From positions 1,477,176 to 1,541,175 of the forward strand of contig OY282444.1 of NCBI GenBank assembly GCA_958296125.1: DNA of 64,000 nt. Direction: 5' to 3'. The translations under genes and the position numbers were made by a program. Of this stretch, positions 37,226-46,149 are shown in pieces. The DNA comes from an uncultured Poribacteria bacterium (GTDB taxonomy: Bacteria; Poribacteria; WGA-4E; PCPOR2b). Numbering within the stretch: position 1 is the stretch's first letter; the number at the start of each line of letters is the position of its first letter. The notes under the pieces are model-generated. The model made no database searches. It was not told the DNA's origin and saw only the letters and a list, made by a program, of their open reading frames with translations.

Positions 37226-37459
37226 ATGACTGACATAACCACGTCTAATGACGAATTGCGTCCTGAGTATGACGAAACAGTGTTGAAAAGTGGGATTCGT
37301 GGGAAATATGCAGGACAATATGCTGTTGGCACAAACATTGTCCGTCTTGCACCAGATGTTGCCGCCGCTTTCCCCAACGAAGAAACTGTTAATGAAGCTT
37401 TACGATTTGCATTGAAGGTCATGGATGAGGCAAAGCAACTAGCCTGCCATTGCGATTGA
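37226..37459 (+). CDS. ELRPEYD-type antitoxin-like protein
   Basis: 77 residues from ATG 37226 (a TTG start at 37160 would give 99). The phrase ELRPEYDETVLKSGIRGKY, then VRLAPDVAAAFPNEETVNEALR, matches a small protein type common near toxin-antitoxin genes in many bacteria. I saw no toxin partner: the next gene is the DUF-type protein at 37695. Ribosome site is weak. Function is an inference from this resemblance. Confidence 0.55.
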   Translation: MTDITTSNDELRPEYDETVLKSGIRGKYAGQYAVGTNIVRLAPDVAAAFPNEETVNEALRFALKVMDEAKQLACHCD

Positions 37460-37558
37460 TAACGGGCTCTGGTGTGTCAAACCCTGTTTTGGCAAACTTC
37501 CATTGTGCTTGTCGAATTCATCGAATAACTAAGCTCGGGTGTTATACAGGAGAGTCAA

Positions 37559-37690
37559 ATGAAACTTCAAGAATCAATACCACTATCAGACATCTACAAT
37601 CGGATCGACGAATCTGATACATAGTGTTTTTGAAGAATAAAAAAGCAGTAGAATTCGTTACGCGAGCGTTAGAAATTAAGAAAGGAGATT
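37559..37690 (+). pseudogene. gene remnant duplicating the 3' end of the next gene
   Basis: After a CAGGAG site, ATG 37559 opens a 21-codon frame ending at 37624 whose last part (DIYNRIDESDT) and following DNA (TTTTTGAAGAATA) copy the end of the 37695-38120 gene (DIYNRIDASDT). Its first ten codons are unrelated to that gene's interior. It looks like a tandem duplicate collapsed by an internal deletion. Confidence 0.6.
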
Positions 37691-37694
37691 CTAA

Positions 37695-38120
37695 ATGAGA
37701 TACGCTAGCATCACCGAATACAGTGAATTTTGGGAACCGATCCGCCGGGAAGGCCTATTTGCTGGGAAACCTGTACCGGTCCGTGATGAGTATCATATTA
37801 TGAAAACGGTCCATGGAGTGCAACTGTTTCTTACCCTTAATAATAACAGCTGCTTTATCAAACTGGCATTTCGATGGAAGAACAAATCGGAATGCCGAGA
37901 CAAGATTTCGGAACGCCGAGACGAGATTATGGAGCTATTCCCAGAATTAGAATACAATTATGAATATACGGAATCGCCCAAGTTTGCATTAGTTAGATTT
38001 CCGGTGATCGATAAGGGCAAAAAAGATCGAGACGATTGGCCCGAAATCCGCGAGAAATTGCTCAACATGGGCACTGACATCTATAATCGGATCGACGCAT
38101 CTGATACATGGTGCTTTTGA
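37695..38120 (+). CDS. DUF4268-like small protein
   Basis: 141 residues with the phrases FWEPIRREGLFAGKPVPVRDE, FLTLNNNSCFIKLAF and DKGKKDRDDWPEIREKLLNMG, which I recognise as a conserved uncharacterised family (DUF4268-like). It often lies in accessory regions near restriction-modification or antitoxin genes. AAAGGAG precedes the ATG at normal distance. A partial copy of its 3' end lies just upstream. Confidence 0.65.
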   Translation: MRYASITEYSEFWEPIRREGLFAGKPVPVRDEYHIMKTVHGVQLFLTLNNNSCFIKLAFRWKNKSECRDKISERRDEIMELFPELEYNYEYTESPKFALVRFPVIDKGKKDRDDWPEIREKLLNMGTDIYNRIDASDTWCF

Positions 38121-38223
38121 AGAATAGAAAAATCGAACGTCAACACTGTTAATGAGTGTCTGGAAATTAACCATCCAGAAAACAAGGTACTATCACTCCA
38201 ACTATCAATAGGAGGCTAACAAG

Positions 38224-39279
38224 ATGAACACCAAAAAAATCACAACGCTCGCATCTGTATTAGCGATTGTCATTCTCGTTGCAGGGCTTTCCGCCTGCGA
38301 ACAACTTCAGCAAATTCTCCAACCCACTGCGCCATCGCACGCCTGCACGGATGGCACCCGAGTCCTCAATGTCGGGTTTTATGCTTATTTCTCACCCGTG
38401 AGTTACAGTGCCGCCGAAGACCCTGCGTCCGAGGGCTTCAACACGCATCTCGGCTATGAAGCCGCCCTGTTGAACGCTCTCGAAGCCATGCAAGGCGCAG
38501 GATTGGCCTTTGTCCGCCATCCTATCGCGGTCTGGCCGGATATCTGGCTTAAATCCGCCGAACAGGAATACGATATTGTCGGCGGCGGCATCACAATTCT
38601 CGACTCTCGGACCCGAGATGCGACCGGCGACCAAGTCGTCAACTTTACGTCGGGACATATCAAGTTTCGCCAGTCGCTTTTGGTGCGGAGCGAAGATGCA
38701 GAACGTTTCGCTACCCATGCCGATCTGACTAGCGAGGTGCGCGTGGGTGTGCTTGCTGGCACGACCGGAGAAGCACGCTTGTTAGAACTGACGGGGCTCA
38801 TTGATGCCAACGGTGTCCTCGCTGAAGGGACGCGCGTTGAGACACCGCTAGGTACCGTCGTTGCTGATGGCACCGCGGCGTACATGATTACCGCCGCTAA
38901 CACCACCCCAAATTTGGTAGGGCGGAGTCATCTCTATCCACCTTCGGGAAACATGCCGCAAGTCATCTATCTTGGAAGCGAGGTTGGCGAATCAGAACTT
39001 CTCGAGGCCCTCACCGCAGGTAGTATTGACGCAGTGGCAAGGGGAGAGATCGGAAACCGCGATGCCGCCCAGGCCTCCGGTAACACTTTCGCTGTTACCG
39101 CCCTTGATGAGAAATTTGAACTCGGCGGGTTTACACTGGCGGTGGAAGATGCAGCCCTCGCTACCTGCATTGATGCGAAGCTCGACTATCTAACGGATAA
39201 CCGGAATATCGGCTATGCGGAATGGGTGGCAGCCCCCTCGGTATTCATGCGTCGCGCCCAGATGTGGAACCCTAGGTAG
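38224..39279 (+). CDS. periplasmic solute-binding lipoprotein (SBP family 3 type)
   Basis: 351 residues. Lipobox VAGLSAC (Cys near 25) after a hydrophobic signal. The body has the pattern of bacterial extracellular solute-binding proteins, family 3: VLNVGFYAYFSPVSY, DIVGGGITIL, VRVGVLAGTTGE, GSIDAVARGEIG and a hinge pattern between two lobes. Normally such proteins feed an ABC permease for amino acids or similar ligands, but no permease is adjacent. AGGAGG precedes the ATG. Confidence 0.78.
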   Translation: MNTKKITTLASVLAIVILVAGLSACEQLQQILQPTAPSHACTDGTRVLNVGFYAYFSPVSYSAAEDPASEGFNTHLGYEAALLNALEAMQGAGLAFVRHPIAVWPDIWLKSAEQEYDIVGGGITILDSRTRDATGDQVVNFTSGHIKFRQSLLVRSEDAERFATHADLTSEVRVGVLAGTTGEARLLELTGLIDANGVLAEGTRVETPLGTVVADGTAAYMITAANTTPNLVGRSHLYPPSGNMPQVIYLGSEVGESELLEALTAGSIDAVARGEIGNRDAAQASGNTFAVTALDEKFELGGFTLAVEDAALATCIDAKLDYLTDNRNIGYAEWVAAPSVFMRRAQMWNPR

Positions 39280-39324
39280 CTATGACATGCAGCCATGACA
39301 TACATGGAGAATCAAGGGTTATCT

Positions 39325-39359
39325 GAACGCGACCTTGAACCTTATCTCGGTTCGCGTTC
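39325..39359. other. stem-loop after the solute-binding gene
   Basis: GAACGCGA pairs with TCGCGTTC across a 19-base loop that includes an inner AACC/GGTT pair. It lies 46 bases after the stop of the lipoprotein gene but lacks a U-tract, so terminator function is doubtful. Confidence 0.35.
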
Positions 39360-39427
39360 CTGCGTGTCAGAAGTTCTGAATCGGCTTTGTCATCAACATT
39401 CGCAATATATGAGGTAAAACGAAAACT

Positions 39428-42391
39428 ATGAAATTATTGCGATACCCCTTCTTATCTATGATTTTTGCACTCGCCACGCTATCGGCCAGTGCTGGCGTGG
39501 ATTGGAAGGCACTTGATGTAGGCAATCTGTCGTCTGCGGTCTTCAACACCGCAGTCGTCGGCTACTCTAGTAACCCGACCGCAAACCCTTCAGGGTGGTG
39601 GCCCGCGGGAACAAACGATTCTTACATCTATGAAGGCGATATCTGGATCGGTGCCAAAAAAGGCGGGGAGATCGGGGTCTCCACATCAGATGGCAGGCAC
39701 AGCGAAATTTGGCCCACCGACGATGTGCCTGAAGTGATTTCAAGCAAGCCCGGTGTGACAACAAAAGGAACGCCGACAAGCCAAGCTATCATGTTCAAAT
39801 GTAGCGACACAAACCCTGAAGCAAATCAGGGATTGGTTCTCGGATTAGAACTTGAAGTCAACGGCTTTCAATGGAGTTATGCCCCCCTCTACGATTTCTT
39901 TATTCTAGAATACAAGGTCAAAAACGTTGGCAGCGAGCTGCTTGGAGACCTGTTTATGGCGTTCAGGTATGATATAGACGTTTCCAGCAATGAAACAGGT
40001 ACAGCAAGCTACTCGGCTGATGACTTTATCGCACTGGATGAGACACCGGATGCCCTCAACCCCGATGCACACCCGAACCGTTACCTCTCTTACGGGTTCT
40101 CCAACGCATCCGCCCCCGGATACATTGGTTTGCGGGTATTAGACGCGTATGTGGGGGATAACCCACAAGATGCCGAGGCAAAAATTCCTTTTACAGCGCA
40201 TAAACGGATTACCATATCTACTGACCCAACAACTGACGCGGAGATGTACGCTTTAATCAGCACCCCCGGTGTTGACCCTCTCCCCGCAAATTACGATGAT
40301 CAACGTTTTATCCAGTCTTACGGGCCCGTTGCATCGCTTGCTCCCGGGCAGGAATTCACCTTCGTCACGGCGGTGGCTATCGGTGAAGGACTTGCCGGTT
40401 TACAAGCGTCTGCGGATTGGGCGCAGAAGTTGTATGATGATGCGTACGTTGCACCCGCCCCGCCGCCGTCCCCGCTGGTAACAGCTTATCCCGCCGATAG
40501 ACAGGTGACGCTCGTCTGGGAAAGCACTGAACGCTGGGGGGATAAAAGTATCGAAGAATATGTTGATGTAACCGATCCGGAGAAAATTTTTGAGGGCTAT
40601 AGGGTCTATCGGCGAGAGTCCTCTTACGATCCAGCTACCGGTGCACCTGTAACAGATTGGACGATGCTAATGGAGTTTGACAAACCGAGCGCGACCGGTA
40701 ACTTCTTCACGGTCGCACATGTCGGTAAACAGTCAGACGCTACCATTGAAAGTGGCGGCGATGAACCGTCTTTGGCTGACTTTTTCAAAAACGCTGTCTA
40801 CACAATCAAATTTAATTCCAGCACCACCTTTGAGGTGGTTAATACGACACTGTGGGAGGTTATGGCGCAGAATCCCCAATTCCCAGCGAGCGGTGAGGGA
40901 TATGTTGTCGTGAAAGATCCGAATACAGGAGAACCTTATCCCGACGGAACCTATCGTTCCGGTGCACTAATCTACTTCGGGGGGTTGTATGTGGCAATTA
41001 CGGACGGTCCCTCAGGTCCGCCCGTGGCTGGCGATATCTTTCGCGTCGTTTCCACACCTTCACAGGCACTCGGTGAAGATGCAGGCATCAAGAATTTCTA
41101 CACCGATGAAGGATTGACCAACGGAATTCAATACACCTATGCGGTGACCTCATTCGATACTGGCAACCCGAAAACCGGGCTTATCTCGATGGAGAGCAGC
41201 CAGATTGAGACGATGGTCCACGTCGTTCCACGCGCCCAACCCGCTGGGTATCGAGAGGCAACCGCTGATGTGGAGGGTCAAGGGGTGGGAGCTGTCACCG
41301 TTGAACCGATGGTGCTTGCGCCAAACAAGGTGACGGGCCATCAATATAAAATCGTCTGGCAGGGCGCGAAACAGATAGGATCCGGTGCGTATATCACAGG
41401 TCCCGGCTATCAACCGCCCTCTTATAAAATTATCGACATGACAACAAATCAAGTGGTAGTGGAGCAGCAGCCGTTTGAGTGGTATGATCCGGATCACGGC
41501 GAGGCTGTTGCGGTGCTCTCCCCGATGTTTGATGGAATCGTCTTGAAGATAAAAGGGGTGGATGTGAGCTACGGGAGCCCCACCGAAAACCCGATCAACA
41601 ACGTCGAACTGAGCGCAGGCTCCGTTCCGGGGTGGACGGTGGACATTCAATCTCCCGGTGTCGGAGAGAACACCTGGCCTAACATCTTCTGGGCAACGTA
41701 TTACCGCCCGCATACGTACTCGATCACGTTCATTGACGATATACACATCAAAGTGGTGGACGAAGATACGGGCGAAGAAATTCAGTTCAACGAGCAGCGT
41801 GCCGAGGGATACGCAATCCTAGGGGCAGGGTGGAGTGATGCATATAGCAGGGAGGACACACCGGGGTTTTTTCGGATTTATATTCGGGGTGGGTACGTCT
41901 TCATAAAAGATCCCAACCATGAAATCTCCGCTGGGGATGTATTCATTGTTGACATGGGGGGGATCAGTGCGCCGCGGGATGGTGATGAATTTCTGCTGAC
42001 GACACAGGGCGAGTCGCTCGCCGCTGAAGACATCAAAGCAGATCTAGAACGAATCCGCGTCGTGCCAAATCCCTACTTCGTCACGAACAGGGCTGTGACT
42101 GTTGAAGGAACGGATAAGATCTTCTTCACGCACCTTCCGCCGCGGTGTACTATTCGGATTTACACGTTAGTGGGTGAATTGGTGCGGGAGATCGAACATG
42201 AAAGCTTCGCGCCTTTCAACGCAGATGAGCGTTTGGCACAGGGTGACAAGGGCGGCACAGAGACATTCGACCTCCTCAATCTCTACAATCAAGCCCTTGC
42301 GAGTGGAGTCTATATCTATCACGTTGAAGCACGTGATGACAGCAATGCCGTTATCGGGAATAAACTCGGTCGGTTTGCAATTATTCGATAA
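39428..42391 (+). CDS. secreted protein with C-terminal T9SS-type sorting domain
   Basis: 987 residues: signal peptide (cleavage near ASAG, ~23), a large beta-rich region, a fibronectin-III-like segment near 350-400 (VTLVWESTERWG...FEGYRVYRRES), and a C-terminal domain of ~110 residues: VVPNPYFVTN, IFFTHLPPRCTIRIYTLVGELVREI, SGVYIYHVEARD, IGNKLGRFAIIR. The PNP start, the IRIY(T/N)LxGE strand, SGVY and the terminal K/R-rich strand match type A sorting domains (or the related FlgD-Ig fold). The next gene, 11 bases on, is PorV/PorQ-like. Cargo role unknown. Confidence 0.78.
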   Translation: MKLLRYPFLSMIFALATLSASAGVDWKALDVGNLSSAVFNTAVVGYSSNPTANPSGWWPAGTNDSYIYEGDIWIGAKKGGEIGVSTSDGRHSEIWPTDDVPEVISSKPGVTTKGTPTSQAIMFKCSDTNPEANQGLVLGLELEVNGFQWSYAPLYDFFILEYKVKNVGSELLGDLFMAFRYDIDVSSNETGTASYSADDFIALDETPDALNPDAHPNRYLSYGFSNASAPGYIGLRVLDAYVGDNPQDAEAKIPFTAHKRITISTDPTTDAEMYALISTPGVDPLPANYDDQRFIQSYGPVASLAPGQEFTFVTAVAIGEGLAGLQASADWAQKLYDDAYVAPAPPPSPLVTAYPADRQVTLVWESTERWGDKSIEEYVDVTDPEKIFEGYRVYRRESSYDPATGAPVTDWTMLMEFDKPSATGNFFTVAHVGKQSDATIESGGDEPSLADFFKNAVYTIKFNSSTTFEVVNTTLWEVMAQNPQFPASGEGYVVVKDPNTGEPYPDGTYRSGALIYFGGLYVAITDGPSGPPVAGDIFRVVSTPSQALGEDAGIKNFYTDEGLTNGIQYTYAVTSFDTGNPKTGLISMESSQIETMVHVVPRAQPAGYREATADVEGQGVGAVTVEPMVLAPNKVTGHQYKIVWQGAKQIGSGAYITGPGYQPPSYKIIDMTTNQVVVEQQPFEWYDPDHGEAVAVLSPMFDGIVLKIKGVDVSYGSPTENPINNVELSAGSVPGWTVDIQSPGVGENTWPNIFWATYYRPHTYSITFIDDIHIKVVDEDTGEEIQFNEQRAEGYAILGAGWSDAYSREDTPGFFRIYIRGGYVFIKDPNHEISAGDVFIVDMGGISAPRDGDEFLLTTQGESLAAEDIKADLERIRVVPNPYFVTNRAVTVEGTDKIFFTHLPPRCTIRIYTLVGELVREIEHESFAPFNADERLAQGDKGGTETFDLLNLYNQALASGVYIYHVEARDDSNAVIGNKLGRFAIIR

Positions 42392-42402
42392 TCGGTAAGC
42401 AC

Positions 42403-43506
42403 ATGCACAACCCTATTTTTATGAATCGAGCAACGTGGCGATTTGCCTCAACAATTTCTATTCTCTTAGTTATCGTTACGTTTTTATGGGCAGCTCCAAG
42501 TGATGCGACCACTAATGTGGGGACTGCCGGTGCACAGTTTCTGAAAATTGGACCCGGAGCGCGGGTGGACAGTTTAGGAGGCGCGTTTGGTGGACTTGCT
42601 AACGATGCCACTAGCATCTATTGGAATCCAGCCGGGCTAAGTCAACTCAAACAGACCAGCTTTTCGGACACGCATACAATATGGCTTGCCGATACCCGCT
42701 ACAATTACCTCGCGTTCGCCACGCCGATAGAAAAGGTAGGCACCTTGGGCGCAAGTGTTACATTCCTCAACATCCCTGATACGGAAATCACAACGCTTGC
42801 AAAGCCAGACGGGACGGGCCTTTGGTTCTCGGCTTGGGATGCGGCGGTGTCAGTGGCGTATTCCAAACAGCTCTATGAAAAAGAGTCAGGGGTCAACCTC
42901 TCCTTCGGCATTAACGCCAAATACATTCATCAGCAGATCCATCGGGAAAGTGCCACCGGGGTTGCTGTTGATGTCGGGACCTTATACCACACAGGTTGGA
43001 GAAGTTTACGCATCGGGATGTGTTTCTCGAACTTCGGTCCCGAGATGCGTTTCAGCGGTCCGGACCTTGAGACCGGTGCCGAAGAAGCCGGGGATTCAAG
43101 AAACGCGGACTATCGCCCTTATCCAGATACGACGAATCCGACGCGAAAGGCTGAATTGGAAACCGTAGAGTTTCCGTTGCCGTCCAATTTCCGCCTCGGT
43201 ATCGCCTACGATTTGCTTGATACCGGCGACAACCTTCTCACCGTCGCGCTTGATGCCAACCATCCGAATGACAACAGCGAACGGTTAAACGTTGGGTTAG
43301 AGTACTGGTACAGAAAGATGGCGGCGATTCGTGGGGGTTATAAATTTCGCTTGGGACCGGAACGAGGTGATGATGAAGAGGGGCTTACGCTCGGCTTGGG
43401 TATCCACGTGAATTTTGCCGCAACGATGCTTTCTCTGGATTATGCGTTCGCTGACTTTGGGCATCTGCAACAGGCACATCGTGTGAGCCTGGGTATGAAA
43501 TTCTAA
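42403..43506 (+). CDS. PorV/PorQ-family outer-membrane protein
   Basis: 367 residues. After an export signal, TTNVGTAGAQFLKIGPGARVDSLGGAFGG and NDATSIYWNPAGLSQL are the hallmark of the PorV/PorQ (UPF0164-like) family, a FadL-like outer-membrane barrel. It ends SLGMKF with an aromatic C-terminus. In T9SS bacteria PorV binds cargo released from the SprA channel, and PorQ-like members are auxiliary. The upstream gene, 11 bases away, encodes a protein with a sorting-like C-terminus. Which of PorV or PorQ is represented cannot be said. Confidence 0.8.
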   Translation: MHNPIFMNRATWRFASTISILLVIVTFLWAAPSDATTNVGTAGAQFLKIGPGARVDSLGGAFGGLANDATSIYWNPAGLSQLKQTSFSDTHTIWLADTRYNYLAFATPIEKVGTLGASVTFLNIPDTEITTLAKPDGTGLWFSAWDAAVSVAYSKQLYEKESGVNLSFGINAKYIHQQIHRESATGVAVDVGTLYHTGWRSLRIGMCFSNFGPEMRFSGPDLETGAEEAGDSRNADYRPYPDTTNPTRKAELETVEFPLPSNFRLGIAYDLLDTGDNLLTVALDANHPNDNSERLNVGLEYWYRKMAAIRGGYKFRLGPERGDDEEGLTLGLGIHVNFAATMLSLDYAFADFGHLQQAHRVSLGMKF

Positions 43507-43550
43507 GAACTACTAACAAAAACCCGCTGTTGGAACAAAGGAGCAATACC

Positions 43551-44813
43551 GTGCTTTTCAACAAAACCCGTGCACAGGAGTACATGCGTCGTTGCGGTGT
43601 GGATGTCTTGGTAGCGACCTCACCGGTCAACATTACCTATTTTTCGGATTATCGATGCTGGATTGATCCGCTGTTCAAAGCGTATATGATGGTGCCGGGC
43701 GCACCAAGCGATCCCGATCCGACTGCCGCTTATGCAATCTTCCCACTAGATGGCGAACCCGCGCTCGTAACCAGTCCGACGTTCGCAGTGAACGCGTCCG
43801 AACTGTGGGTGCGAGACCTGCATATCTTCGGTGACCACGGACTGGACGATTCGCTGCCGTTGCCGGCGTTGTCCGATGCGGAGCAACGCATCTTTGATCT
43901 ACTCCACAGGCCGCAGCAAAATGCCACTCCGACTGATGCCCTCTTGAGCATTCTCAAGGCACGAGGGTTGACTGACGCGCGAATCGGAATCGAGATGGAG
44001 GGGCTATCATCAAGAGCAAAAGGCATAATCGAGACAGAGCTGCCGAAGGCACAGATCAAGGATTGCTCAAACCTTATTCGCCTCGTTCGAATGGTCAAGA
44101 CTGAAGATGAACTGTCACGCCTAACCCGTTCGGCGGCGATCAGCGAGACGGCAGCGATGGAAGCACTCGCGCTTGCTCGACCGGGGCACCCAATTGCCGA
44201 TGTCGTCCATCACTATCGGCAGCAGATTGCCGAGGAGGGTGCAGATTTCGATCACTTTGCGTTTGGAGTGCGTGGCTTGGGTCTTGCCACGGAGCCAAAC
44301 TATATTCTGACTAACGACGATGTGCTCTATGTAGACTTTGGCTGCATTTATAGAGGGGGATTCTCCGACAGTGGCACGACATTAGCGATGCGCGAACCAT
44401 CGGCGGCACTGATTGACAAGCACAGCGCGTTGCGGGAATGCGTTGCGGCGGGGGTGGCGGCGATGACCCCAGGTGCAAAGGCATCGGCCGCTCAAGCTGC
44501 CATGTGGAAAACACTCAATGCACACGGCATCACAGCCTCGTCTCCTCATGGACATGGACTGGGCTTGGAAGTCCGTGATTACCCAATCATCGTCGCGGAC
44601 AACGGACAGCGGATTCGCGATGATTGTGTGGACTTCCCTTCAGACCTACCGCTTGAGGCGGACATGGTTATCAATCTGGAAGCGATGATTTCGATGCCGG
44701 GCGTTGGGTCGCTACACATTGAGAGATCGTTCGTTGTAACACCCAACCGTAGCCGCCCGCTGATTCCACAGGATCGGACGCGACCTATGCAACCAGACCA
44801 AGCGATGGCATGA
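43551..44813 (+). CDS. M24 family metallopeptidase (Xaa-Pro aminopeptidase-like)
   Basis: 420 residues from GTG 43551 (AAAGGAGC seven bases upstream; a TTG at 43530 is less likely). N-terminal creatinase-like domain to ~170, then the pita-bread domain with metal ligands: Asp in YVDFG, Asp in FSDSGTT, His in SPHGHGLGLE, Glu in INLEAMIS, Glu in HIERSFVV. All are present. Prolyl dipeptidase, creatinase-like or DMSP-lyase-like activities occur in this family. It follows the PorV-like gene by ~45 bases. Confidence 0.87.
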   Translation: MLFNKTRAQEYMRRCGVDVLVATSPVNITYFSDYRCWIDPLFKAYMMVPGAPSDPDPTAAYAIFPLDGEPALVTSPTFAVNASELWVRDLHIFGDHGLDDSLPLPALSDAEQRIFDLLHRPQQNATPTDALLSILKARGLTDARIGIEMEGLSSRAKGIIETELPKAQIKDCSNLIRLVRMVKTEDELSRLTRSAAISETAAMEALALARPGHPIADVVHHYRQQIAEEGADFDHFAFGVRGLGLATEPNYILTNDDVLYVDFGCIYRGGFSDSGTTLAMREPSAALIDKHSALRECVAAGVAAMTPGAKASAAQAAMWKTLNAHGITASSPHGHGLGLEVRDYPIIVADNGQRIRDDCVDFPSDLPLEADMVINLEAMISMPGVGSLHIERSFVVTPNRSRPLIPQDRTRPMQPDQAMA

Positions 44814-44820
44814 ATAAAAT

Positions 44821-44887
44821 CCAAGTTGCTAGGTTCTGTTGACATTTCATCGTACACTTATTTAGATGGCAACTTGGGTTAAAATAA
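44821..44887. repeat. inverted CCAAGTTGC / GCAACTTGG pair with TTAAAATAA tail
   Basis: CCAAGTTGC at 44821-44829 and its complement at 44869-44877 frame a 39-base spacer; a TTGACA lies inside. The right arm continues into GGTTAAAATAA, as in the other copies of this motif near 51046 and 55012. Confidence 0.6.
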
Positions 44888-44914
44888 AAAGCTAGTTATG
44901 GAACGAGTAAATTG

Positions 44915-44969
44915 GAGAGCCAAATTTCCCACATATAATATCTGAATCGGTGTAAAAAATTTGGCTCTC
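44915..44969. repeat. 13-bp perfect inverted repeat, 29-base loop
   Basis: GAGAGCCAAATTT at 44915-44927 and AAATTTGGCTCTC at 44957-44969 lie between the convergent M24 peptidase and NHL genes. It could be a bidirectional terminator or a tiny mobile element. Confidence 0.7.
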
Positions 44970-45013
44970 ACGATGAAGCTGTCAATTTGTGGTTGGCAAG
45001 GCACGAGATCAAT

Positions 45014-45901
45014 TTAGACGCGGACAAACTTCTGCAACCGCTGTCCGCGGCCCGCCTCGCCGATTTCAGCAACATAGACGCTGCCCTCGTCATCAACGCA
45101 AAGTCCGTGCGGCGACTGGACAATACCGTTGTTTGTCGCACCGGAGAACCGACTCAGTCGCTCTCCCTCCGGGGTCCAAACGCTGACATGCCCGCCTGTC
45201 CCCTGCTCGACCACATAAATCATGTTGTCATCAGTGACCCACACATCGCCGGGTGCCGACACATCCGTCCACGTTTCCATGTGTTTCCCATCCGGATCGA
45301 AAATCTGGATGCGGTTGTTCTCACGGTCACAGACGATGACACGCCCCGTTTTATCACAACCGATGTTATGGACCACTGCGAATTCACCCGGGCCGCTGCC
45401 CGCTTCGCCCCATGCCAGAAGATGTTCACCCTCTTTGGAATACTTGTGCACAAGGCGATTGCCGTATCCGTCCGAGACGTAGATTTCCCCTTCTGGACCG
45501 AGTGCCACGCCGGTGGGCATGTTATATTCGCGTTTGTGGTATGTCACACCAGCAACACCGCGTGTTCCCCACTCGCGCTCCAAGTCACCAAGCAACGTGT
45601 ACCGGCGCACGATATGCTGCCACGCATCGGTCAGATAGACTTCATCGTCGGGACCGATGAAAATTCCGTGCGATTGGCTGATTAGGTGCGGGGAAACACC
45701 GAAATCCCCATACCCCCACGAGGTGACGAAGTTACCTTCTTTGTCGAAAACAATGACCGGATGTGTGCCGCGGGTAAAGGCGAAGATCCGTCCCTTGGAA
45801 TCGATTGCTGCATCCGACACCATAGAGAAAACCCAACCTTCCGGCAGTTTTGGCCATCCGTCAACTAACTCATATCTATAGTCTCCCTCTCCTAATGCCA
45901 T
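45014..45901 (-). CDS. NHL-repeat beta-propeller protein (amidating-lyase-like)
   Basis: 295 residues from ATG 45901, picked for the GGAGGTATAAC site; a longer frame to 46057 has none. Repeats of the NHL type recur about every 45-50 residues, with phrases such as GPDDEVYLTDAWQHIVRRY, GPEGEIYVSDGYGNRLVHKY, RVIVCDRENNRIQIF and GSVYVAEIG. A six-bladed propeller is expected. No signal peptide; it may bind a ligand or act as a lyase of the peptidyl-hydroxyglycine type. A good promoter lies upstream. Confidence 0.82.
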   Translation of the reverse strand: MALGEGDYRYELVDGWPKLPEGWVFSMVSDAAIDSKGRIFAFTRGTHPVIVFDKEGNFVTSWGYGDFGVSPHLISQSHGIFIGPDDEVYLTDAWQHIVRRYTLLGDLEREWGTRGVAGVTYHKREYNMPTGVALGPEGEIYVSDGYGNRLVHKYSKEGEHLLAWGEAGSGPGEFAVVHNIGCDKTGRVIVCDRENNRIQIFDPDGKHMETWTDVSAPGDVWVTDDNMIYVVEQGTGGHVSVWTPEGERLSRFSGATNNGIVQSPHGLCVDDEGSVYVAEIGEAGRGQRLQKFVRV

Positions 45902-45941
45902 GTTATACCTCCAAAATTGAAGTTTGAAATGATGCGTTTCT

Positions 45942-45970
45942 ATTTTAGCATGTTTGCCGGTTTGGATCAA
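45942..45970 (-). promoter_or_regulatory. sigma70-type promoter for the NHL gene
   Basis: On the minus strand TTGATC, 17 bases, then TAAAAT lie about 41 bases before the NHL start. Confidence 0.6.
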
Positions 45971-46125
45971 TAACAAAGCGGAACTTCTTGAGAGATTCAA
46001 GAGGCATCTTTCGGGCGGCGTGGAAGTCCTCGACTTCCAAGGAGGCAAGACGGTCAAGTGGAAACTTCCTCACCATAGGATCATTTAATCCTTCGGTCTG
46101 CGGGGGGATTAGAAGGGGGGTATTC

Positions 46126-46146
46126 CCTGGTCTCCCCGATAGATCG
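46126..46146. repeat. 21-bp sequence shared with 61184-61204 (inverse orientation)
   Basis: The segment starting CCTGGTCTCCCCGATAGATC just after rpoZ ends is the exact reverse complement of one before the oxidoreductase gene at 61243. Both lie between genes. Confidence 0.7.
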
Positions 46147-46149
46147 CCT

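Noticed and set aside
44987-45685. A 232-residue plus-strand open frame
   Set aside because: It is the antisense of the NHL-propeller gene, has no ribosome site or known motif, and overlaps it almost fully.
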